Shown here: positions 23,316 to 33,488 of the stretch, piece after piece
Numbering within the stretch: position 1 is the first letter of the stretch
Layout of the letters: every line of letters begins with the position of its first letter
Assembly: GCA_038496445.1 (NCBI GenBank)
Contig: JALMLS010000479.1
Span: forward strand, 62,001 to 126,000
DNA: 64,000 nucleotides
Source: Trichosphaerium sp. ATCC 40318
Taxonomy: Eukaryota > Discosea > Flabellinia > Trichosidae
Reading direction: 5' to 3'
Translations under genes and position numbers: made by a program
Notes under the pieces: model-generated
Databases searched by the model: none
What the model was told of the DNA's origin: nothing
Seen by the model: only the letters and a program-made list of their open reading frames with translations

Positions 23316-25090
23316 GTAACCCTTGCCGAAAACCCAAACCTGTTTTTTCGAAAAATTAATAATAATTCAATTTTGGGTGTATTGTGTTGTAAAACCGTTT
23401 ACGTAGTTGTTATTTTGTTTGTGACGGAAGTAGCATCGGCTATCGAGGTACGGAGGGAATAATTGATCAAGTCGTACTGTTTTTGGTTTATTTTTTGAAA
23501 ACTAACGCTTATTCAGCTCTAGTGCCAGTTTTAACGCGTTACGTACAGGTTTCATTATGTTTGGGTGTGAAACGTCTTATATCCAGTTAATATCAATTCG
23601 GAGTTATTAATCACGTAGTATGTTATGCTTGCAAGCCGTTTACTCAACAAAACGCAAATTCAACACATTAATTACAAAAAGTCAATACCGATCTTTACCC
23701 AGCCAAGTCTAGCGTCCTATTAGACCATGCCAAGCGCTTGAGTTAGCTGTGATTCTTTCTTAATTGCCTCATTCAAGTTTGTGACTGTTGGTTTCGTGGT
23801 TAGTCAGATCTGACACTGACAGTCTTGTCAGTTCTGGAAAAAACAAAATTTACGTCGTAAACAGGCGGTTATACGGTGGGCATTTGGATTATGTCTGTAT
23901 CTTGAGGCTTTGTCTCCGCATTTTTTGTCTGTGCTTGATTCTCTGTTCTAGTATTACACTACAACGTGAAAAAGTGTTGAAGCGAGTAATTACACACCAT
24001 AATAGCCGTACTACACTACAATCAACTTTTTAGTGTACATTAAAGCGTAAAAAAGGAATAATCGTTTAGTTGCACGTTTGGCGAAACAAAACATCGCCGA
24101 AACAGTTTTTACACGCGTAAACAGGTTGCCAAGGCTTTATGAGCATTTTAAAATGTGCATTATCCATATTTGAGTAGTTTGATTGGATATTTCAATGAAC
24201 TCTATCCCACAATTTTTTTTTTGGATAATATGTTGTGTATAAAAGTATTGTTGGATTATCCATATAGTGTGAAAGAGATTGAGGTTTCTTTCATAAAAAA
24301 ACAACGGCTGTACAATGAGTGATATAATAGAGTACACACAAGAAGGCAATTTTATCTTCCAACACATCGTGACTTGATGTAAGAGTTGGGTTACAAGGTC
24401 TAGTGCACAGTGTATCCTATGTATCCGTTCTCATTGAGGTGGGCTGCCATCGAATATTGGTTCAAGGCTTTGATGTAGAAGATCAAGCTTTGGCTGCCAT
24501 TGGACTTGGCCTCTAGGAGCTTTGCTTCCTAAGGGCCCTCAACTGCTATCTTCGGGTTCTACAACTGATGATTAAGGTAGTTGCGTTGTTTTTGCATGTT
24601 TGACATGCGGAAGTACTGCTAACATGGATACTGGTCGCTCATGTTTTATAGTAGTTGCAACTGCAGCTGTGGAGTTTCAGTAATTATGCCTTTGAATTCA
24701 AAAATCAACAAGACCTTTATCCACAAGAATAGGAGAAGCTATCAACCTTTTTATTTGTACAGTTGCTTGGTAAGTTTACAAAAAACGTGTGGATGTAAGC
24801 AGGTGTGACTTGGAAAATATTTTGGAGGTGCATGCCAGATAGTGCCCAAGTCGTAGCATACTTTGGCAGAGTGAGTTTTGTTCATATTCTTCAGGTTTCC
24901 AGCACTGTCTCCTTGACCAATATCCAGAGTTTGTATGAGAAAAAACGTGTTTTGAATACACGTGTTGTACTTTAGGAAAGTATTGTGGTGAAAGGCTTGA
25001 ACATTTGCATCCTAAACAAAACGAGCGATATGGAGTCAATATTCTCAAAGTAAATTACAAGCATGAAAAGCGTAGTAGAAGGATTGAAAA
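23316..25090. other. Long spacer, no gene recognised
   Basis: Several ORFs of 60-90 codons occur on both strands (for example 23788-24033 plus and 24776-25048 minus), but none has recognisable domains or a coherent splice pattern. The part near 24400-24600 looks coding-like in composition but has frequent stops; it may be degraded gene sequence. Confidence 0.4.
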
Positions 25091-25702
25091 CTAACGAACG
25101 TTTGGACACCTTTCGCCAACAAGTATTGTATGTTCACCATCCAAAACAAAGTTATACAAACCATCAGATACTCGAACAACAGCATCCTTCAATTCATCAG
25201 GCCTGTACCTATTTGTTTTGTTTAGTAATTGTTGTTTAAAGTGATATTTGTTTAAGAACATACCAGTCTCCTTTGATGAGTACAGGATGTCCTCTCGTTA
25301 TCCAAAAACTACCAAGCTTAACCATACGTTTCTTCACTTTTGTTCTAATAGCTTCAACATGAATAACAGTCTGCATGGTTCCTGATGAAGACAACACTTT
25401 GTCACCAATACAAATATCTTTAGCTTTCTTCATTTCACCGTCTTTTGACATTTTTATTCTTGCATTTCCATCGAAACAGCCTGGGTAAAACCCTTCATAT
25501 AGCAATTCTATTTGACATGTTTTGGTTAATAGCTTCTTTCCATTCTTTTCACAAACGATGTAGACTTCGAGAGTAAACACTACATAGCCTTGAAAGATTG
25601 TAACAGGAACAAACCTTCTTTTTCTTCATCGCATTTGTCACGAGATAAAACGATATCACGTGGTTCTTTGCAAGCCATTCCAAAGAACCTTTCATAGGAC
25701 AT
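25091..25702 (-). CDS. Minimal Hint-domain protein, Vint-like
   Basis: Three exons (25702-25615, 25579-25264, 25208-25091) join in phase to 173 residues. Residues 64-169 form a Hint (hedgehog/intein) domain. It has the N-terminal junction Cys64 in YPGCFDGNARIKMSKDG, then IGDKVLSSSG, the TxxH motif as TRGH (residues 124-127) in WITRGHPVLIKGDW, and a distal strand block SDGLYNFVLDGEHTILVG. The YNFVLDxxH block is typical of the Vint group, usually found behind a von Willebrand A domain. Here no VWA domain is present: only about 63 residues precede Cys64, and the protein stops at GERCPNVR, soon after the last block and before the usual TLGHG-type end. Cys64 chemistry (thioester formation) is known for the family. 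Whether this copy is active is unknown. The 5' end may be truncated. Confidence 0.65.
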
Positions 25703-25755
25703 GCACTATTTTTTTTATTTTTGCTCTGGATATTTTCAGCTTTTGACGGTTGTGT
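25699..25755 (-). repeat. Inverted copy of part of the neighbouring F-box gene
   Basis: About 56 bases, read on the minus strand, match 26788-26843 on the plus strand with few differences (shared core AAAATATCCAGAGC and TAGTGCATGTCC). The right-hand copy is inside the F-box gene at 26732-27157. The left copy lies across the start codon of the Hint gene. Confidence 0.6.
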
Positions 25756-26731
25756 GTCGGAATTTTCCTTGTTTTTCCAGATAACGAGATGAATTATACT
25801 AAGGGCAATTGGTGTTTTTTCCTTGTTTGGTGAAAGCTGCTGGCAATATGGTGCACTCACCTTGCTTAGTGTCAAAGCTGTACCTAATGGCATTGATGTC
25901 AATGAGGTTGGGCGACTGGAAATTGCCTTACCTTAGAGAAACTTGGTACTTGAAAATTGAAGCATGTACCTTTGGTGGTGTAGATTGAAGGAGCTGTACA
26001 ATGTTTTCAATGCTCATTTGTTTCCACATTCTTTGAGCACACTTGTTTTATGGCTCGTAGGAACAGGAGGAAGTGTACTTATCTCCCTGTTTATGCAATT
26101 GACAATTGTTGACACCAAGTGTCAAGTGACACTTGCAATGTGTCAGTTTAAGGAACAATTGCTAATTGTACGCCAAAAGCAATCATAGGAATTAATATGT
26201 AAAAAGTAAACATGTCCATGCCGTGAAAATTGCATACTGAAATTACAAAACAGATAAAAAAATTTGACAATAGCAATTGGCAATTGCTTTGTACTTACAG
26301 ATTCGTTGCATTCCTCCAATGGTTTGTCGTTTGAATTAATCTTGTTGAGGGGATTATTACACCTCTGGGATCTGTATATTCTCTTTGTGGCAGTCTGTGC
26401 TGATTGTGTTGTTTCAATGATTCTGAAAACAAAGGTAGCAATTTACAATTGCAGAAGGATACCTTTTTTAGATGGAGCATGTACAGGCTGTGAACAGTAC
26501 ATAATGCCCCTCTGTTTCTGAAAGGGAGTGTACTCAAACTAAGATGAGCTAATGTTCATGCCATAACAATAAAGAAGTTGTGTTGAGCACCTCAATTGGT
26601 ACTCATTCGTACCATCTTCAAGGTACTGTTTCATGGAAGAGTGCAAGTTTCTCAAAGCTGTTTGTATGTCACTGAATGCATAAGCAATTTGTATTGTACG
26701 TCACATTAGGTACCCACCTGTAGGACCTTGG
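25756..26731. other. Spacer, no gene recognised
   Basis: Contains clustered CAATTG/AATTGC palindromic words around 26095-26290 and TGACACTTG-type repeats around 26110-26145. ORFs such as 26264-26521 plus and 26295-26537 minus are unsupported. Confidence 0.35.
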
Positions 26732-27157
26732 TCACATGACAACAGTGAACAGAGTATCCAGAAAAAAACGTGTAAAGTCGGCGATATCCGTCAAAATCCG
26801 AAAATATCCAGAGCGAAAGTAAAAAAAATAGTGCATGTCCCCATAGCTTTCTTCATATTCATTGGATAGACGGCTTATGTGAAGTGTGTAAGTTGTTGTT
26901 CTGTCGTAGGACATTTTAATGCGAAGGTTTTGGTCACCAACGCTACCTTCCCTCTGTATGCTTAATTCGTTCGGTAGTGACGGGTACCGCTGTTTTTCTA
27001 CTCTTACAAGTGCATTGAAGCGTATTGAAACTATTTGAACGCTTCCAAGCTCTTCAAATGTTAAATACAATAGGATTGATAGTATACCATCGTCTGTAAC
27101 GTCTAGTAGCGTTGTTTTCAAGGATAACGGCGAAATACTTGTTTTAATGGCTTCCAT
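26732..27157 (-). CDS. Short F-box protein without LRR
   Basis: Single-exon frame of 141 residues. Residues about 20-60 resemble an F-box: DVTDDGILSILLYLTFEELG followed by SVQIVSIRFNALVRVEKQRY. The rest (TYTLHISRLSNEYEE, then an aromatic-rich C-terminus) does not show LRRs. It is a different subfamily from the GVHTINL genes in this window. Part of its 3' coding region is repeated in inverted orientation at the Hint gene. Probable SKP1-binding adaptor; the substrate region is unclear, and it may be a truncated gene. Confidence 0.55.
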   Translation of the reverse strand: MEAIKTSISPLSLKTTLLDVTDDGILSILLYLTFEELGSVQIVSIRFNALVRVEKQRYPSLPNELSIQREGSVGDQNLRIKMSYDRTTTYTLHISRLSNEYEESYGDMHYFFYFRSGYFRILTDIADFTRFFLDTLFTVVM

Positions 27158-27271
27158 TTGTAGTTAAGAACAGTTGTTGTTGCAAAGGAACAAGAAAAAA
27201 TTTCAGGTAAGCATAACTTAATGGACTTGCACTTTTTCTTTTATTTTTCACGCGGATTTTTGCATTTTTTT

Positions 27272-27535
27272 TCGGACCCACGTTTTTTCCGAATTTTTCG
27301 AAAGAAAAAATTCGAAAAAATAGAATTCAATATAAAAACCAAATGCCTATACCCACCATGGATCACTATATGTGAGCAAAGGTCGGGTTCTAGTTCCGAG
27401 CACAGCGAGGACCCGACCGTAAGTGAACCAGGCGCTTTCTAGTTTAGTGGACTGCCCTAGCTATGCATCTTTCTACGAATTCTATTTTTTCGAATTTTTG
27501 TTTTCAGAAAATTCAGAAAAAACTATGGACCCTTT
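27272..27535. repeat. Foldback element with long imperfect inverted arms
   Basis: The left arm 27272-27328 and right arm 27477-27535 are imperfect inverted copies, with a near-perfect inner end (TTCGAAAAAATAGAATTC against GAATTCTATTTTTTCGAA). Between them lies a separate G/C-rich hairpin near 27383-27420 (GGTCGGGTTC pairing with GACCCGACC). The whole could be a foldback transposon or a structured transcript. No gene inside. Confidence 0.45.
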
Positions 27536-28017
27536 TTTTTCCATAGTTTTGACTTTTAAATGAAGATGTGGAACATTTCAAGCGTTTGGTTGGACTGAAC
27601 AAGATTGTCAATAATGAAGGACACAATAGGCAACAACAACGACAATGGCGAGTGCAATCAAAACATCCCCTCACCCTCCCTAAAATCCTTTTTTCTTTTT
27701 TATGTTCAAATCATTTTTTATTTTTCCTTCAAACACATTTGCAATCACACGAGTGTTCTTAAATGTAGAATAAATCCGCTCGTGTGGCTACGCTAGAGCC
27801 ACCAAAGACTGACCATCTTTCCTCCCAAGCGCGTCTCCCTTATATTGACAATGTTGACCAATCTAATTGATTTCGCAGAAATACAGTGCTTAAAAAAAAC
27901 ACCCAGACCACGCATTAAGCCACCTTTTTTAGAAAATAAATTAACTTTTCTCGCAGTATACTTGTTCTCGCAACACTTGTACGCTATTTAGTACGATTAT
28001 TTGACAGTGATCACACA

Positions 28018-28644
28018 ATGGAAAAGAAAAAACAACAACAAGTATTCAACCTTGTTGGGCTACCAATTGAGTTAATAGTCCATATTCTCAAACAAGGGAC
28101 GTATACACTTCGTACAGCCCAAACGTGCCATTTTTTACGAGATATTGTTCACAACCACGTTGGGTATGGTCGTATCCATATTAAAAACACAAATGAAGTT
28201 CAGATGCTTTCTGGTAGCCCATTACTCCACAATACGACTATTGATCTCAGACACTGTGAGGTAACAAACGAAATTATTGCAGCATTGGCAGGTGTGCACA
28301 CTATCAACCTACATAGTTGTAAGTCAATAACAGACAATGGCATTGCAGCATTGGCAGGTGTACATGATATTGATTTATCATATACAAATGTAACAGATGA
28401 AGGTTTGAAGGCATTGGCAGGTGTACACACTATCAACCTATGTTATTGTAGATCAATAACAGACAATGGCATTGCGGCATTGGCAGGCGTACATAAGATT
28501 GATTTAGCATATACAAATGTAACACACGCAGGTTTAAAGGCAATTTCAGGTGTACATACCATCAGGTTGGAGTACTATAAAAATTTAGAGCTACCAGTTA
28601 TTAAAACGTTGACAGGTGCACTTAAAATACGTTTTTTCGGATAA
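28018..28644 (+). CDS. F-box protein with leucine-rich repeats, short form
   Basis: Single-exon gene of 208 residues. F-box-like start FNLVGLPIELIVHILKQGTY, then the family linker RDIVHNHVGYGRIHIKN and SGSPLLHNT. About five repeats alternate INLHSCKSITDNGIAALAGV and IDLSYTNVTDEGLKALAGV, ending in a degenerate cap (LTGALKIRFFG). Closest in layout to the gene at 42178-43146 but with fewer repeats. The start codon sits directly before the conserved N-terminus. Role inferred: substrate adaptor of an SCF ubiquitin ligase. Confidence 0.8.
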   Translation: MEKKKQQQVFNLVGLPIELIVHILKQGTYTLRTAQTCHFLRDIVHNHVGYGRIHIKNTNEVQMLSGSPLLHNTTIDLRHCEVTNEIIAALAGVHTINLHSCKSITDNGIAALAGVHDIDLSYTNVTDEGLKALAGVHTINLCYCRSITDNGIAALAGVHKIDLAYTNVTHAGLKAISGVHTIRLEYYKNLELPVIKTLTGALKIRFFG

Positions 28645-29568
28645 ACTGTGATAAACAAGCTCAAAATCAAGGCATTTATCGGTTTTATTGATAATCCTTA
28701 TTCAACTCCAGCATGAACATGTACAACTGTTACCTTACCAAAGGTTTCTGAAATGGGGACTGGGATTGTATTTTATATATGTCAACACTGAAGGGAACAA
28801 AACTAGTTAGGTGTCTTTCCACATGTACAAAAAATAAAATGACTTCCATATTTCACAATTCTGCAAACAACATTGTTCACGACAACTCAGTTGGCAACTT
28901 TGTTTGGGTGAAGGGCCCACATATGTACCAAACATATCACAATTATGGTAAGTCTTATTAGTAGCCATAACGTAGTACAAGGTAGTAGGTTTATACCAAG
29001 TTGGACGTTGACGTCAACACTAGCCCATTTTCTGACATGCTACAATACTGTTCGAGTTAAAGCGATTTATTTAAGACATTACAGCTTCTAGAAAGACACA
29101 CGTTTTTTCTAGGCTTCTCCATGTACTGCTAAGCGTTGTAGCTCTTTTCTACAAGAGACGACATAATAAAAGAGATAAAATGCTCATAAGCATAACCAAT
29201 ATAGTTGGACTTGTTTGAGAATGATCCTGACGTATATACAAATAATGTCCGGTAAAGGCCAGGTGCAAAATTTCCTCCTGTCATTGTAAACCAATGAATG
29301 AACCAGTAGTCACAGGTATTAATAATGATGTAGCATATTTTTTCCGAGACAAGATTGAGTTTTAAACATACACGACCTTAAACCAAGAGAAGCTTTTTAT
29401 GCATGTGAAGGAGGAATTGGTGGAGCTTTTATCTCTTGGTGGGTTAGGTAAGTTGGATGATACAAATATAAACCCTTGAATAAACATGTGAGAAAAGCAA
29501 AAAAAAAGCAAATCTCAGCGGTATGACGTGGTTTCTGAAATATCATGCTTCTCGACAATGCATGAGGG
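28645..29568. other. Spacer with a gene fragment
   Basis: No intact gene recognised. At about 29290-29338 a 48-base stretch repeats, in inverted orientation, the exon-intron junction region of the next gene (29704-29756), including GAACCAGTAGTCACAGGTAT. It appears to be a stray partial copy. Confidence 0.4.
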
Positions 29569-30126
29569 TTATAATTGAAGTAAAACAGTTGATTTATAGA
29601 AGTGTTGGATGTTTCCAATCCAATACGGAAAAGAAGCTGTCAAAACAGGAAAAAAACTACAGATTTTTGAAGTTCGGGTTTTGTGCAACTCATAAAACTA
29701 CTAAAAAAAAATATGCTACATCATTATTAATACCTGTGACTACTGGTTCATCCATTGTACAATTCAGTATTCTATCTGGAGTAACCGCTGTGCCTACTTC
29801 CTTGTTTTCTACTTCGAAAACGACAAATTTTGAATCAACGTCTAATGTGAATGTGAGTACGCTACCAGCGCTATACTCTATAGCTGTATTGTTCACAACA
29901 AAGTCGGGGTTATTTGGTAATGAAGATGAGGAAAACTCATCAAAGCTACCATCATCAAGAAGCAACTTACAAGAGCCTCTATCACCCACACCTACATTAG
30001 TTTTAGTTTTAGTTTTATTTTCATCACAGCTAGCTTATAACTTTATCAGTCTTATTAATTGTGTCTCGTACTTATTGATAGCGCTATAGTGAATAGAATA
30101 AATGCAAAAAATATGGATTTCATCAT
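29569..30126 (-). CDS. Small secreted protein (candidate)
   Basis: Three exons (30126-30072, 29991-29734, 29636-29569) assemble in phase to 126 residues. Exon 1 is a clear signal peptide (MMKSIFFAFILFTIALSI). Exon 2 encodes GDRGSCKLLLDDGSFDEF, then alternating hydrophobic strands (VLTFTLDVDSKFVVFEVEN) and a second Cys (ILNCTMDEPVV). This suggests a small beta-sandwich with one disulfide. Family not recognised. The last exon (ASFPYWIGNIQHF) is the weakest part: the intron before it could end elsewhere, or the gene may be truncated, since the junction region is also duplicated at 29290-29338. Confidence 0.45.
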
Positions 30127-30949
30127 TGTGTCTTGTAGTTGTGTTGGAAATGGAAAATGAACAAAAACGGAAGAAAAACTAAGAAAACTCCCGTGCTAGC
30201 AATAAAAAAAAACTAAAAACTACCATTGTTGGGGTTTATTCGCACTCAATTGTCAGGAAGAGTAACCACGTTTCGGGCACGACTTTACGATTTCGGCTTT
30301 TTTGTATTTAGCTGAGTCACCACATGCGTTTCTACTGTTCTAAATACTCGCAATCGATCAAAATCGAATTGATTCAAGGGTCTAAAGCCCTTTTAACTGC
30401 GTTTAAGCTTGGATGGCCTTTGGTAGTGCAAGCGGTTAAATAACGTGCTCTCAGCCTTTCTCTACGCGCACTCGCACTAAAACGAACATTTTCGTTGTTT
30501 TTGGAGGCAGAAACTTTGCACTAATATTTTCGGATACCAGAATAATACAGTATAAAAAGAAGTGTTAACAGTTGAGTACCTAGGTTGGACTGTCTAGGCC
30601 AGTTTTTTACAAAAAATAACCACGGACTCCATAGTCTTATCTTAGGCTGTTTGTACTGGCAACAGATTTCTGTCTCATCAATGACAGTAATGAGAATCTT
30701 TAAAACAATAGAACAAAGCTGTTTCATTAATCGTTCGTATACGAGTTTGGTTCCTTGCATCTATATTTCGGCTTTTAGCCTCTCGCTCACAACGCGCCTT
30801 AAACGCTTACTAATATTCGAAATCGCCTCTCTTACGCGAGTAAAGGCCGAGGCGGAACGTTTTAGTAGAAGTTTACAGCTTCAGAAACAAACTAGCATCC
30901 AGTACTTATTGTTAGGTCACTTATATAAATGGCCTTCTAGAAGGAGAAT

Positions 30950-31340
30950 GTAAGTCATGGCATGATAACGGACACGACGGTGCATAATACTTATTTAAGC
31001 GGTAAGGATATTGGCGAATGTCTAATTTGGTATGAGAATGGACAACTTAGTTCTCAATGTGAGTACATTGATGGCAAGAAATGCGGCGAGTATTAGGAAT
31101 GGTATGAAATCAACTGCGAAAACAGTGTACCTACATACACGGTAAGCTTATTGGTATGTACAAGGAGTGGCATACAAAAGGGCAACTCAGTGTAGAAAAT
31201 ATTTATGTTGATGGTAAGTAACATGGACTGTAAAACGTAGAATGCAAAGGGAGAACTTTGGTCACAGTGGATTTATGTTCTAGGCAAAATAACAGGTGGA
31301 TGGGCCAAATATACTAATCACGTACCAATGTACGAGTTCA
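30950..31340 (+). pseudogene. Decayed YwqK/MORN-like repeat gene
   Basis: Repeats of the type GECLIWYENGQLSSQCEYID, GMYKEWHTKGQLSVENIYVD and ELWSQWIYVLGKITGGW can be read, separated by stop codons and at least two frame changes. The W(Y)xNGQL...Y.DGK pattern is that of YwqK/MORN_2-type repeats, also common in giant viruses. No start codon or intact frame remains. Confidence 0.5.
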
Positions 31341-33488
31341 ACCTATTAATCTTGTTAAAGGCCCATAATGCAAGGATACAATAAACCTAGACAAACTACC
31401 TTAAACTAAGAGCTGGTGCCGTGCAAGTGAATTTTGTATAGCAAACAACATAGTTACAACTGAAACAAACGAATTTTGTTCCACTGTAATGGTTCAACAT
31501 TAAGTGACCTTGTACAAGCATTTGATGTCTTTTTTCTTTGCTTCACTTGTAGTATAGCGTACTTTGGTGGCAGCTACAACCGCACTGGGTAAGGTGCCGA
31601 TTGCGGTGTTTATTTCCAATATCATGTGCTGTGCAATCTTTGTTGTACAACGCAGGCGGTAATTACAACAGCAGTTTTACCGTTTCTGCCTGGCTAACAT
31701 GTTAATTGATATCCATTCAAACAGTCCACAATGAGCAGTAAGAGAACTATCCTCTTCTTGCCTTACAAACTTTTAGTATCCATTGTCCTTGTTCACACCA
31801 AGTGCCCAAGCGTGATACCTTGGAAGCCTCTACTACATCTACAAATGAATGGCATTTACTGTAGTAAATACAAGAACCTTCAAATATTGAACACTCAAGT
31901 GTATCAAAAGAAAATATTGTAAGGCTCTTGGCCTCATCAAAAACAGTAAAACGTATCCGGAATATTTGTCTGCTGATTCCGCTATCTGCTTGCAAGCAAG
32001 TTGATAGTTTTTTATTTGGAAGAACACCGTATGAATGGCGTCGACTAATCCCTTTTTACTGGATACATATAATTCATCGAAGGCTGAAACTTTAAAAGTC
32101 TTTTTAGGCTGATGATTAAATTTATTGTGGTTATTGTACAACACCCTCTAGCGTATAATAAGCATAATAGCAATACTAAATAACTAGTTTTTATGAAAAC
32201 CTGTAATTATTGACCTTGATTGCTATGCTAATGGAAGACCATCGCACTGGAGGCCACGTTTCTTTAAGCGATTCAAAAAAACCCGCCAACACTGTATTTA
32301 GTCGTTGTGGCTCAAGTTTGTTCTAATGCCCTTCCGTTATGAATGAATACTATATATATTCAAATCATTCGTTATTCATATATTATTTTGCCTGACAGCT
32401 TGCGAGTTGCCGTGTTGATTCTTACGCCCACAAATCCCACATACAACTTTGATAGAGTTGGTGGGTTGTTAAAAACAGCATTGGTAGTTCTCTAAGGTAG
32501 ACAATATGGCAGTACTACGCACACAAAGTGGTGTCTGTAGGTTTCTATGGTGTTTTACGAGCACGTGACATATATCGGGGTTTTTTGCCGCCAAAGTAAA
32601 CTGTCAGGTTTTGTGAGTGACCGTTTACAGTACCGCACAAAATAACCATTTTGTGTTAGAAAACTGTTGGCTTTGAAAGGTTGGTGTTGGAAATCACGTG
32701 GAGTGACATTGTCCTAAGCGTTACAAAGCTGCATCCAGTGAATGTGTATTCATGAAAGAATATAGTGATGTGGCACACAAGATAATGAATATGAATATTG
32801 CTTATATTCCTAACGGAAGGCATTAGTTTGTTCCTCAAAGGCTGCATAGTGACCAATAAACAGTAAGCCAAAAAAGTTGTGAAAACTACGCACAAACAAC
32901 GTAACCAACAATCTTCATAACAAAGCCATCGTATTCGAGTAGAAAAGGTGATGTAGCGAATGTACTAGTCGTATTTGAGTTACAAGAAAGTCATTTGCCT
33001 ATACCTTGCGATGCTTGAGCTTACACGCAAGGTAATATCATTCATTTTGTACCGTATAGTGTCACATGTCTACAATTCATTTGATGAAGAAAGGTATGTC
33101 ATTCAGTAGCATCTGCTGGTTTACGTTGTAGTTGACGAGTCTACCTTCCTATGAACAACACCTGCTTTGGAGCTTAGTGCTTGGCTGAACATGATGCAGT
33201 GGCATCTTAGAACACGTGAAATTAGATACCTTGTGCCTTGCCAAACAGTGGAATAATTGATTGATTATCTATTCTTGCCAACTTTTCTATGTATTGCTCT
33301 TAGGATTCGGAATCACGATTGAAGAAATGAAGGACAACAAGATAAACCCATTGGTACGCAGGGTAGAACCACAAGAATGCAAATTTAAGATAATTTAATG
33401 CTAGGCGAAGGGGTATCAAGGATATACAAGAAAAGAAAGCCCCTTTTGCCAAATATTTGTTCAAGTACAAAAAAAAAGCGAAATTCGA
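31341..33488. other. Gene-poor, decayed stretch
   Basis: No convincing gene. A minus-strand frame at 31747-32144 has some coding-like composition (FDEAKSLTIFSFDTLE) but is split over two overlapping frames and cannot be spliced sensibly; it may be another relic. CACGTG palindromes occur at about 32562, 32695 and 33214. Confidence 0.35.

Noticed and set aside
27383-27420. Possible tRNA or snRNA at the G/C-rich hairpin
   Set aside because: Only one hairpin is present; there is no cloverleaf, no GTTCGA arm pattern and no discriminator or CCA-proximal stem.
30585-30953. Plus-strand ORF of 122 codons
   Set aside because: No domain; the C-terminal part runs through Arg/Leu-rich palindromic DNA, and the region is otherwise decayed.
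32340-32400. Clustered ATTCATA/TATATAT words as a possible tandem repeat or CRISPR-like array
   Set aside because: No regular spacing or repeated unit; ordinary AT-rich DNA. No CRISPR array is expected or seen in this eukaryotic window.
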